Assembly (NCBI GenBank): GCA_020718525.1
Contig: DYRX01000292.1
Span: 1 to 5,093 of the forward strand
Origin: Victivallis vadensis
GTDB taxonomy: Bacteria > Verrucomicrobiota > Lentisphaeria > Victivallales > GWF2-50-93
DNA: 5,093 bases
Reading direction: 5' to 3'
In this document: positions 1 through 5,093 of the stretch, in pieces
Layout of the letters: the number at the start of each line of letters is the position of its first letter
Position numbering within the stretch: position 1 is the first letter of the stretch
Notes under the pieces: generated by a model
The model's input: the letters and a program-made list of their open reading frames with translations, nothing else
What the model was told of the DNA's origin: nothing
Databases searched by the model: none
Position numbers and translations under genes: made by a program

Positions 1-656
1 TTCATGCTCATCGCACTGCACTCTATGTGCCAGCCTGGCCGGCCCGGACCCCAGGGACTGTCCCATCGGACATCTCCGTCGTCCTCGTCCCAGGCCTTCC
101 AAAGGGCGAAATCAGCGACAGAATCCTTGGCGTATTCGTCGTTTCTGACCCTTGCTCCGGGCTTCTGATTTTCCATGTCAATTCTGGAAAGAGCGCCGTA
201 GCGGGGAAATTTGGAGACGGAAAAATAGACAGAGGAATCATCGGCGAGATAGGCATAGCCCTTTGAAATGAGAACTGAGATCATGTCAATCATTTCTCCG
301 ATGTGGGCGGTCGCTTCCGGATAGAATTCCGCCTTTTCTATGCGGAGCGTATGCAGATCCTCGAAAAATGCGTCCTTGAATTTCTTTGTGAACGCCGCAA
401 GAGGAATTCCGGCGGCCTTGGAGTCCCTTATTGTCTTATCGTCAAGGTCGGTCAGATTCATCGCCTGGACGACTTTGAGTCCGTTGTATTCAAGGACCCT
501 GCGAAGTAGGTCTTCAAAAAGATACGCCCTGAAATTGCCAATGTGCGCAAAATTGTAGACCGTCGGACCGCAGGTATATAGGGATACCGGATCATTGCCC
601 GTTCTTACAAACTCTTCTTTTTTCCTCGACATAGTGTTGAAAAGATAAAAACTCAT
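1..656 (-). CDS. cysS: Cysteinyl-tRNA synthetase, N-terminal 218 residues (3' end outside window)
   Basis: This class I aminoacyl-tRNA synthetase charges tRNA-Cys with cysteine, using ATP, in the cytoplasm. The minus-strand frame stays open to the window edge, so only the N-terminal part is visible. Seen: LYTCGPTVYNFAHIGNFRAY at residues 26-45, which contains the first zinc-ligand Cys (C29) and the HIGH-like motif HIGN (38-41). MNLTDLDDKTI follows at 66-76. GRPGWHIECSAMSM (205-218) carries the second zinc Cys (C213) at the expected spacing. The KMSKS loop and the anticodon-binding domain lie beyond position 1. The ATG at 656 is chosen because GGAG sits 6 nt before it (666-663) and the protein then starts MSFYLFNTMSRKKEEF, like the family. 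An in-frame ATG at 668 lacks a ribosome site. Family assignment is firm. No promoter was recognised with confidence. Confidence 0.97.
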   Translation of the reverse strand, partial: MSFYLFNTMSRKKEEFVRTGNDPVSLYTCGPTVYNFAHIGNFRAYLFEDLLRRVLEYNGLKVVQAMNLTDLDDKTIRDSKAAGIPLAAFTKKFKDAFFEDLHTLRIEKAEFYPEATAHIGEMIDMISVLISKGYAYLADDSSVYFSVSKFPRYGALSRIDMENQKPGARVRNDEYAKDSVADFALWKAWDEDDGDVRWDSPWGPGRPGWHIECSAMSM

Positions 657-668
657 CGGCTTCTCCAT
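657..668 (-). promoter_or_regulatory. Ribosome binding site deciding the cysS start
   Basis: On the minus strand GGAG (666-663) is followed by a 6-base spacer and ATG at 656. The competing in-frame ATG at 668-666 overlaps this site and has no purine-rich stretch in front of it. Confidence 0.7.
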
Positions 669-679
669 TGGCGGACGGA

Positions 680-976
680 TTAGATGCGCTCGGACTGCGC
701 CGCGAAGATCCGCGTCTTCGCGATGTCCGGACTGCCTTTCTGATTCGAGATAGACATGACAATGGGCTCGAACAGCAAAAAGGAGCGCGTTAATGTAGAG
801 CTTTTACAGAAATTTTCCATTGGGAGAGAAGAAAAATACTGTCCAAACGGATGATCCGAAGCGATTACGACTCAATGGGGTCCAATATCCTTGCACAGAA
901 CTTCTATGACGGTCAATTTCTTATTCCTATTCCATGCATGAGTCAGAATCCGACGTAGCCTGATGGAAAATTTCAT
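680..976 (-). pseudogene. Possible small gene or leader frame upstream of cysS, interrupted by one in-frame TGA
   Basis: Read on the minus strand from ATG 976, the frame runs 34 codons (beginning MKFSIRLRRILTHAWNRNKK), meets a single TGA at 874-872, then continues 63 more codons in the same frame to TAA at 682-680. The second half includes an ATG at 820 and ends SPDIAKTRIFAAQSERI. The frame stops 23 bases before the cysS start, the spacing expected of an upstream operon partner. GGTGG lies just before ATG 976 but is too close to be a good ribosome site, and ATG 820 has none. I recognise no family. It could be a decayed gene, two unrelated short frames, or chance. The in-frame TGA is read as a nonsense mutation; nothing supports selenocysteine. 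Confidence 0.25.
691..729. repeat. Strong imperfect inverted repeat (hairpin) upstream of cysS
   Basis: The inner stem CGCGAAGA (701-708) pairs perfectly with TCTTCGCG (715-722) across a 6-base loop. The outer stem CGGAC (691-695) pairs with GTCCG (725-729), leaving an internal loop of 5 against 2 bases, so 13 base pairs form in total. CGGACTGC occurs twice as a direct repeat (691-698 and 728-735). The hairpin lies 35-73 bases upstream of the cysS ATG and would be in its leader if transcription starts further upstream. No T-run follows on either strand, so it is not a standard intrinsic terminator. It may be an RNA leader structure or a protein site. Confidence 0.5.
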
Positions 977-1077
977 CCACCAGACGTATTTCCCTCCGCT
1001 CACTGGATTTTGACCGAGTCCGCGCTATCTTAAGCAAATCTATTTATCCCGTTGATTTCCATGGTCTTTGCATTTTT

Positions 1078-1088
1078 GGGGGCGCCAA
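1078..1088 (+). promoter_or_regulatory. Likely ribosome binding site for the kinase gene
   Basis: GGGGG (1078-1082) lies 6 bases before ATG 1089. It is a G-rich, imperfect Shine-Dalgarno match, but better than anything before the alternative in-frame TTG at 1068. An in-frame TGA at 1053-1055 closes the frame upstream, so 1068 and 1089 are the only likely starts. Confidence 0.5.
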
Positions 1089-3461
1089 ATGATTTCACGC
1101 TCAGATATTTCTCTCTGGAAAAAAGGTCTGCAGAAATGCGATTCCTGTTCGAAGGATTTTCCTTTCGATGAAGGGCATGGACTTGAAATGAGCAGGTGTC
1201 CCCACTGCGGCGCCGGAAATTTCACCCCGCTGAAAATATCATCGTTCTATCTTTTTGCCCCTCTTGGCGGCGGTGGAATGGGCGCCGTATACAAGGCGTT
1301 TTCGGAGGACATCTCCTGCATTTGCGCTGTCAAAATTCTTCCTCGTGCGAAACGGAATGATCATGAGTTCATTAAAAATCTTCTTGCGGAAATTAGCGCA
1401 GCTGAACGTTTTGGCTCGCATCCTAATTTGCCGAGGCTCATTTCTGCCGGAGACTGTGGCGGCGAACATTTCATGGCATGCGAATTCATCGAAGGGGAAA
1501 GGCTGGACCGTCTGGTCGAATCCCGCAAACAGCTTACCGAAAGAGAGGCTCTTTCGATCATGAAGCAGATTCTCGAAGCCGAGAAGCATATCAGAAACTG
1601 CGGATATCTGTTCCGGGATTTAAAGCCTGAAAACATCATTGTCTCGAAGGATTCCAAAGTCAAGCTTTTCGACTATGGACTCTGCCTTGAACTGACAAAG
1701 CTTTCCGCTTCGGTGCAGGAGCGCAGTGATCAGCTAGAGGGCTCTCCGTTCTACCTGCCACCCGAAAGGATTGTCGGCGCATCCGAAGGGGAATACAGCG
1801 AAATCTACAGTATGGGAATGCTGTTTTTCTTCATGCTTTCGGGGAGAACCTACTACAGCGAATCGGAAATAAACGATCTCGTCGTGAAACATTTGACTGC
1901 GATAAGAATCGTCAGCGCCGCCCACCATCTGAGAGGTTTTCATTCGAAGACGATTTCGACCATAGACAGAATGATACAGAGGAATCCTAATTCGCGCCAC
2001 CCTGACTTTGCTTCGCTGGAAAAGTCTCTTGACGAGATCGGAGAGGAGCTGGACAAGGACATTTCAAAGCAGGGGCACACAGGGGGAATTCCTTCTCTGG
2101 TGCACATGGAAGCGGCCACCCCAAAGTTGAAACTGCCGAATAAAAAAACAATTTATGCGTTCGGTCTGGCTATGATTGTTCTACTGGCATCCATGCTTGT
2201 CTATTTCACTGTTTCAAGCATCATGAAGTCCATCGCCGAAAGGGAGAGACGCAATGCTCTTCTCATCGAAACCGCAAAAGAGCTCGGGATTCCGCCTGAT
2301 GTCCCCGAGCCCGACATGAGCGAGCCAGAAATCCGAAAGCTTGCAGACGAAAAATGCGCCGAGCGCATGGCTGAAATCATGAAAAGCATCATGCCATTTG
2401 ACGAGGCAGAAGAAACTAAAAAGATCTGCGCATCCCTCGGCATCGGCCAGTTTGCACGGAAAAAACCAGATAAAACCATCAAGGAGCTCAAATCGGAAAT
2501 TCAAAGGCAGATCAAGGCGCAGTCGGAGGCTGAGTCTTCACGTCGCATTAAGCACTTCGACGAGCCCGAGACGAGAAGAATTATCGAGAAAGAACTTGGC
2601 TTCGACCAAAAGCAGGTGCTAACGCCAAAGCCCCTCGACGCCGCAGAAAATGAATTCAAGACTTTTATCAAAACCAAAAGCGAAGAAAAATTCGGTGTCA
2701 AGGTGTTAGCTTCAAAACTCCAAAAGGTGCATGAAGACTTCTCCCCGTACAAAAAGGGAGAGACTCTCAAATTTAAGCTTTCGTCAGGACAAAGCGTCGA
2801 AGGTCCATTTGCGGCAGATCTCGGAGATAAGATCTTGCTTGGATCAAGGGAGGTCAGAAAAAAGGACATCATGGACGGAGAGCTCTGGAGGCTGAATGAA
2901 GAAATATGTTCGAAAAAAATCAGCCAGGAAACTGCAAAATGCAGGCAGGATTTCTACAAGGAAAAGAAGGATTTCACCGACAATTTTGAGAAAAGCGGGA
3001 AAGAGGTCTTCATGAAGGAGCGCGGCTACTATCTGTCAAACGGATCAAGATGGCTTTCCGCGGAGGATTTGCTCGCCGAAAGGACGGCTGCTGCCAAATC
3101 CGAGCACGAAAAGAAAAATGCAGAAACTCAAAAGAAAATACAGAAGGAAGTCCGGGAGAAATTTGACGAAGACGCATTTTTCACCGCCAATGGCTATAGA
3201 AAAATCGGAGGAGAGTGGATTTCAGAGCTTGATGCCGTGCACGAAGAGCTATCCTTGAGACGCAAAAAATACGAGGAGAGCACAAAACGAGAACTTGAAG
3301 AGTCCAGGCGGAAAACTGAGGATTTCTACACGAGCGAGATTTTCAAGAAGCACTATTACATCTTTTTTGACGGTTCATGGCGCCCGGCAAAGTCTCTCCT
3401 CGAAACGCTGGTTTTGGAACGCATGAAAAACAGCGATCAGAAGAAAGCGAAAGCCCCTTAG
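1089..3461 (+). CDS. Membrane-anchored Ser/Thr protein kinase with N-terminal zinc ribbon and repeat-built outer region
   Basis: Hanks-type protein kinase, 790 residues from ATG 1089 (797 if TTG 1068 is used). Domains in order: Cys4 zinc ribbon, CDSC at 17-20 and CPHC at 37-40. Kinase domain about 51-320, with Gly loop LGGGGMGAVYKA (59-70), ATP-binding K82, probable helix-C E101, catalytic loop FRDLKPEN (175-182; D177, K179, N182), metal-binding DYG (195-197), activation-segment end GSPFYLPPE (218-226) and NPNSR (299-303). One membrane helix, about 354-378, preceded by KLKLPNKK, so the kinase should face the cytoplasm and the C-terminal 410 residues lie outside the membrane. Outer region: three repeats of about 52 residues (386-535), a short beta-rich segment (about 552-595), then three G-Y...G-x-W repeats (633-778) joined by charged helices. 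Catalytic residues are kept, so it is probably active; HRD is FRD and DFG is DYG. By analogy with PASTA-type kinases it may sense an outer signal, but the ligand is unknown. Confidence 0.93.
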   Translation: MISRSDISLWKKGLQKCDSCSKDFPFDEGHGLEMSRCPHCGAGNFTPLKISSFYLFAPLGGGGMGAVYKAFSEDISCICAVKILPRAKRNDHEFIKNLLAEISAAERFGSHPNLPRLISAGDCGGEHFMACEFIEGERLDRLVESRKQLTEREALSIMKQILEAEKHIRNCGYLFRDLKPENIIVSKDSKVKLFDYGLCLELTKLSASVQERSDQLEGSPFYLPPERIVGASEGEYSEIYSMGMLFFFMLSGRTYYSESEINDLVVKHLTAIRIVSAAHHLRGFHSKTISTIDRMIQRNPNSRHPDFASLEKSLDEIGEELDKDISKQGHTGGIPSLVHMEAATPKLKLPNKKTIYAFGLAMIVLLASMLVYFTVSSIMKSIAERERRNALLIETAKELGIPPDVPEPDMSEPEIRKLADEKCAERMAEIMKSIMPFDEAEETKKICASLGIGQFARKKPDKTIKELKSEIQRQIKAQSEAESSRRIKHFDEPETRRIIEKELGFDQKQVLTPKPLDAAENEFKTFIKTKSEEKFGVKVLASKLQKVHEDFSPYKKGETLKFKLSSGQSVEGPFAADLGDKILLGSREVRKKDIMDGELWRLNEEICSKKISQETAKCRQDFYKEKKDFTDNFEKSGKEVFMKERGYYLSNGSRWLSAEDLLAERTAAAKSEHEKKNAETQKKIQKEVREKFDEDAFFTANGYRKIGGEWISELDAVHEELSLRRKKYEESTKRELEESRRKTEDFYTSEIFKKHYYIFFDGSWRPAKSLLETLVLERMKNSDQKKAKAP
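2245..2695 (+). repeat. Three tandem ~52-residue repeats in the kinase outer region
   Basis: Within the kinase, the phrase ending in (E/S)LG(I/F) recurs with LGI at 399-401, LGI at 450-452 and LGF at 503-505, a period of 51-53 residues. Copies two and three begin FDEAEETKKI (437) and FDEPETRRII (490-499 with the preceding F at 490). Each copy goes on to a proline- and charge-rich turn and a helix rich in K, E and R. The DNA has diverged, so these are old duplications. The function is unknown; by position they form a stalk or sensor outside the membrane. Confidence 0.55.
2985..3422 (+). repeat. Three G-Y...G-x-W repeats at the kinase C-terminus
   Basis: The kinase tail holds three copies of a short motif: GYYLSNGSRWLSAEDLL (645-661), GYRKIGGEWISELDAV (702-717) and HYYIFFDGSWRPAKSLL (755-771). 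Each is preceded by F-x-x-x-x-F-like residues and joined to the next by a Lys/Glu-rich helix. The shared core is (G/H)Y-x(3-4)-G-x-W-x(6)-L. I recall similar G-x-W hairpins in planctomycete and Lentisphaerota extracytoplasmic proteins, but no named family is assigned here. Confidence 0.6.
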
Positions 3462-3514
3462 TTGAGGATAAAGCATATGAAATATTCTCTCACAAAGGCG
3501 CAATATTGACTGGA

Positions 3515-3684
3515 ATGTCATCCATGCGTAGCACGATTGCGCCACACCGCAGAAAATCGAGCGACCGGCTGACAAGACTTTCAGCGTAACGCTTCCTCTT
3601 GTGATGGTTGAGGCGATCGAACAGAAGAAGGGGGAGAGCTTAGAATGCTTCGTTGAGGACACGAAGAACACCATGGCGCATTGA
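3515..3684 (+). pseudogene. Ribbon-helix-helix-like small protein, apparently frameshifted
   Basis: From ATG 3515 the frame reads MSSMRSTIAPHRRK and then leaves good coding sense. Moving to the neighbouring frame at the AAAA run (3553-3556) gives IERPADKTFSVTLPLVMVEA, then IEQKKGESLECFVEDTKNTM-AH and TGA at 3682-3684, about 56 residues in all. The order is that of a CopG/Arc-type DNA-binding protein: a strand with alternating hydrophobic residues (TFSVTLP), helix A (LVMVEAIEQKK), a glycine, then helix B beginning ES and containing ECFV. Helix A is a little short for the family. A single missing A would explain the break. The second-frame part has no good start of its own (GTG 3601 and ATG 3604 fall inside the motif). 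It could be a pseudogene, a sequencing error, or less likely a programmed -1 shift. Confidence 0.35.
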
Positions 3685-3821
3685 TGAGCGCCGCCGCCGT
3701 GAGGTAAGCCATGATAAGCTGTGGAGCTGAGGGCAAGTTCATCGTCGCAGGCGATCTCGTCCGAGCGTTTGTCAGACGGCTAGTACATAAAGGTTCTTTC
3801 ACAATTGGTGGCAGAGATTGA
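3684..3821 (+). pseudogene. Small unknown frame overlapping the RHH-like frame, broken by TAA
   Basis: ATG 3684-3686 overlaps the previous stop as TGATG, the layout of translationally coupled genes. The frame reads MSAAAVR, then TAA at 3705-3707, then continues AMISCGAEGKFIVAGDLVRA and FVRRLVHKGSFTIGGRD to TGA at 3819-3821. The part after the TAA has its own ATG at 3711 with GAGG 6 bases before it (3701-3704), so a 36-residue peptide could still be made. I do not recognise the family. A small gene after an RHH gene is often a toxin, but nothing in this sequence shows that. It may be a remnant of a longer protein. Confidence 0.25.
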
Positions 3822-3869
3822 ACTATCGTATATGCTCACGCAACTCCTCATTTTATTTGGATTTGCCAC

Positions 3870-3897
3870 TTGACTTATTTTTCTGCGCATCTAAAGT
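3870..3897 (+). promoter_or_regulatory. Sigma-70-type promoter of the secreted protein gene
   Basis: The -35 box TTGACT (3870-3875) matches the consensus at 5 of 6 bases. A 16-base spacer leads to TAAAGT (3892-3897), which matches TATAAT at 4 of 6. Transcription would begin near 3904, giving a leader of about 45 bases before ATG 3949. A start this far upstream also argues against the in-frame ATG at 3910. Confidence 0.5.
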
Positions 3898-3907
3898 ACC
3901 TGCGCAT
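3883..3907. repeat. CTGCGCAT direct repeat flanking the -10 box
   Basis: CTGCGCAT occurs at 3883-3890 and again at 3900-3907, 17 bases apart start to start, on either side of the proposed -10 box. The core TGCGCA is itself a palindrome. The position, one copy in the spacer and one at the expected transcription start, is that of an operator for a repressor, but no regulator is known for it. Confidence 0.4.
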
Positions 3908-3937
3908 GTATGAAGAAAAGCAAATTCCTGTCAAATA

Positions 3938-3948
3938 AAGGTGGAAAA
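3938..3948 (+). promoter_or_regulatory. Ribosome binding site deciding the start of the secreted protein
   Basis: AAGGTGG (3938-3944) sits just before ATG 3949 and is far better than anything before the in-frame ATG at 3910. Starting at 3949 also places the signal peptide at the very N-terminus, as it should be. Confidence 0.7.
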
Positions 3949-4884
3949 ATGAAGTTGTGTGTTCAAATTCTTGTTGCTTTGTCCGTCTTTTCCTCGTGCA
4001 TCTGCATATATGCCGAACCTTTAACGAGGGAAGCCAAGAAGATCGGCTCTTTCTCAAAAAAACTCACGGAAGATGAAACAAGCACATCCAAGGTCACTCA
4101 TCAATATGCATTTGACTCCAAGGGAGTTTTTATTCTTTCGCAAAATCAGATATTGGTCGGCAACTATTGGTTTGTAAACAGCGCGGACTTTTCTTATCAT
4201 GACTATAAAGGTAAGACCAAGGCCGAAGGTAAGATAGCAGAAGGCTTGTTGCCCACGTCTAACGAGGAATTCGGAATTCTTGATCCGGATGCAGAGAGTG
4301 GAGACAGCATAGAGCCCACATCTGAATTCGCATATGTTCCATTGCAAGGAACTATGATTTTTTTAAAATACGAGAATTTGTCGTCCCAGCAGGTAAGATA
4401 TGTGTCCGCAAAAATAGGGACCAAAGGTCTCGAAAAAATTGGCGAGATCATTATCGATGAGAATGCGGGGGACAGACTTTCCATTCTCTACATCACATCC
4501 ACATGGATACTTGCATACAAGGAGAAAGTAAACAAGGATCAGGTCGTTCTAGGGAAAAAATATGTGACATTCAAGCACGATCTAACGCAGATAGGGGAAT
4601 TAGAGTTGGATTTGGGAGCAGGCAATTTCTTTTCCGCAGATGTCTATGGTAAAAATGTACTTGTAGAAAATACATACGCTCTTTCCGGAATATATCAGAC
4701 TTCCTATACGATTTATGACGTCAAATTTACCAAGGGCTATCGAGTTTCATCTGGACAAAACAGCCAAAGGTGGGAGCCATACACATTCCCCTACTTCCCC
4801 ACTCCTCCAGCGTCCGCATGGTACATCAACAAGACCACGCATCAGGGTAAAACTAAAAATGTTTTGATTGAGTTATATAAGTAG
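3949..4884 (+). CDS. Secreted beta-rich protein of unknown function
   Basis: 311 residues from ATG 3949. The N-terminus has a classic export signal: K2, a hydrophobic core (VQILVALSVFSS) and a likely signal peptidase I site after IYA (residue 22). FSSC at 14-17 is only a weak lipobox, so a lipoprotein is possible but less likely. The mature chain has no cysteine. It is dominated by alternating hydrophobic strands and aromatic residues, in what look like repeated blades about 50 residues apart: NSADFSYHD (77-85), YVSAKIGTKGLEKIGEIIID (151-170), YVTFKHDLTQIGELELDLG (205-223) and YTIYDVKFTKGYRV (253-266). This hints at a beta-propeller or similar fold. A Pro/aromatic-rich stretch follows (275-292). 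No catalytic motif was recognised. It has its own promoter and an AT-richer composition than the kinase and cysS. Coding status is strong; function is unknown. Confidence 0.85.
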   Translation: MKLCVQILVALSVFSSCICIYAEPLTREAKKIGSFSKKLTEDETSTSKVTHQYAFDSKGVFILSQNQILVGNYWFVNSADFSYHDYKGKTKAEGKIAEGLLPTSNEEFGILDPDAESGDSIEPTSEFAYVPLQGTMIFLKYENLSSQQVRYVSAKIGTKGLEKIGEIIIDENAGDRLSILYITSTWILAYKEKVNKDQVVLGKKYVTFKHDLTQIGELELDLGAGNFFSADVYGKNVLVENTYALSGIYQTSYTIYDVKFTKGYRVSSGQNSQRWEPYTFPYFPTPPASAWYINKTTHQGKTKNVLIELYK

Positions 4885-5023
4885 GATCTGGAATGCTTCT
4901 TTCGAGCAGTCTCTGTGTCTGCGGATCGGAATTTGCCTCCATCAATGGACGGATCTCGGCATGACACCCAACAACCACGACAGAAGATCCTTCATCCCAG
5001 TCGAAATACAAAAATAACCGCAA
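4853..5023 (-). pseudogene. Coding-like minus-strand fragment overlapping the end of the secreted protein gene
   Basis: A minus-strand frame is open from TTG 5023 (right after an in-frame TAG) to TAG at 4855-4853, 56 codons. Its middle reads like real protein: YFDWDEGSSVVVVGCHAEIR, then PLMEANSDPQTQRLLERSIP. There is no ATG at the front and no convincing ribosome site, and the last 10 codons run into the end of the plus-strand gene. That pattern fits a gene fragment cut at both ends better than a working gene. The composition of 4885-4985 is GC-richer than the AT-rich sequence after 5020. No family is recognised. Confidence 0.3.
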
Positions 5024-5093
5024 CTAGTGTCCAGTCCTTTAAATACTAATCGTAATACACTTGAATAATAAATTATTTCCAATTACCAATGTT

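Larger units (their letters stand above)
657..1088. other. Divergent intergenic region between cysS and the kinase gene
   Basis: This 432-base stretch must carry the promoters of both flanking genes, which are transcribed away from each other. No clean sigma-70 pair is visible. A TTGACC at 1010-1015 has only poor -10 candidates (TAAGCA 1031-1036 or TATTTA 1041-1046, both badly spaced), so a kinase promoter there is a guess. The cysS side carries a strong hairpin (691-729) and a minus-strand reading frame (976-680) interrupted by one TGA. A second short minus-strand frame (1037-927, TTG start, 36 codons) has charged, helix-like content but no ribosome site and no family I recognise. No tRNA or known riboswitch was seen. 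Confidence 0.6.
3462..3948. other. Region without an intact gene between the kinase and the secreted protein gene
   Basis: No intact gene of normal size lies here. From about 3515 to 3821 there are two adjoining plus-strand frames that look like coding sequence broken by single lesions. The last 80 bases turn AT-rich and carry the promoter of the next gene. A mini-frame MKYSLTKAQY with GAGG before it (ATG 3477, stop 3506-3508) is too short to support. No intrinsic terminator with a stem and T-run is visible after the kinase stop codon. Confidence 0.6.

Noticed and set aside
27..558. Plus-strand open frames at 27-266, 303-509 and 340-558
   Set aside because: They lie antisense to the clear cysS coding sequence, and their translations resemble no protein family.
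872..874. In-frame TGA read as selenocysteine
   Set aside because: No selenoprotein motif surrounds it and no stem-loop directly after the codon was identified. A nonsense mutation or chance is simpler.
927..1037. 36-codon minus-strand frame starting at TTG 1037
   Set aside because: It has a plausible composition but no ribosome site and no recognisable family, and it overlaps the start of the 976-680 frame.
1068..1088. TTG at 1068 as the kinase start, adding MHFWGRQ
   Set aside because: It lacks a ribosome site, whereas ATG 1089 has a G-rich stretch 6 bases upstream. It remains possible.
1239..2872. Several long minus-strand open frames inside the kinase gene
   Set aside because: They are shadows of the kinase, whose motifs fix the plus-strand frame throughout.
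3375..3802. Minus-strand open frames at 3375-3674 and 3581-3802
   Set aside because: Their translations are rich in Ser and Pro without motif structure, and they mirror the plus-strand RHH-like and following frames.
3910..3948. ATG 3910 as the start of the secreted protein
   Set aside because: It would put 13 extra residues before the signal peptide, has no ribosome site and lies only a few bases after the expected transcription start.
4893..4964. 23-codon plus-strand frame MLLSSSLCVCGSEFASINGR... with AGGA before it
   Set aside because: It is too short to support alone and lies antisense to the more protein-like minus-strand fragment.

Overview
The window holds two complete genes and one gene cut by the left edge. 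Between and after them lie poorly filled stretches that look like decayed small genes. On the minus strand, running off position 1, is the N-terminal part of a cysteinyl-tRNA synthetase (cysS). Divergent from it, on the plus strand, is a large membrane-anchored Ser/Thr protein kinase. It combines a zinc ribbon, a kinase domain, one membrane helix and an outer region made of two sets of internal repeats. A third gene, further down on the plus strand, encodes a secreted beta-rich protein of unknown function.

Organism: a Gram-negative-type bacterium with Shine-Dalgarno starts and roughly balanced base composition. A Hanks-type kinase with an N-terminal Cys4 ribbon, a single membrane helix and a repetitive outer region with G-x-W motifs suggests the PVC superphylum (Lentisphaerota, Verrucomicrobiota or Planctomycetota), with Lentisphaerota the best guess. 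This is inference from architecture, not from a marker gene alignment.

Layout: 1-656 cysS (minus, partial). 657-1088 is the divergent intergenic region, with a strong hairpin and a minus-strand reading frame (976-680) broken by one TGA just ahead of cysS. 1089-3461 is the kinase. 3462-3948 has no intact gene, but carries a ribbon-helix-helix-like frame apparently broken by a one-base frameshift. That frame overlaps, by TGATG, a second short frame broken by a TAA. At the end of this stretch is a good promoter flanked by a TGCGCA direct repeat. 3949-4884 is the secreted protein. 4885-5093 has no intact gene, but a coding-like minus-strand fragment overlaps the end of the secreted gene and the last 70 bases are AT-rich.

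How the genes relate: cysS is housekeeping and unrelated to the rest. The kinase looks like a transmembrane sensor with its catalytic domain inside the cell and a repeat-built sensing part outside. The secreted protein has its own promoter and lies almost 0.5 kb downstream, so it is probably not in the kinase's operon; a functional link is possible but not shown by the sequence.
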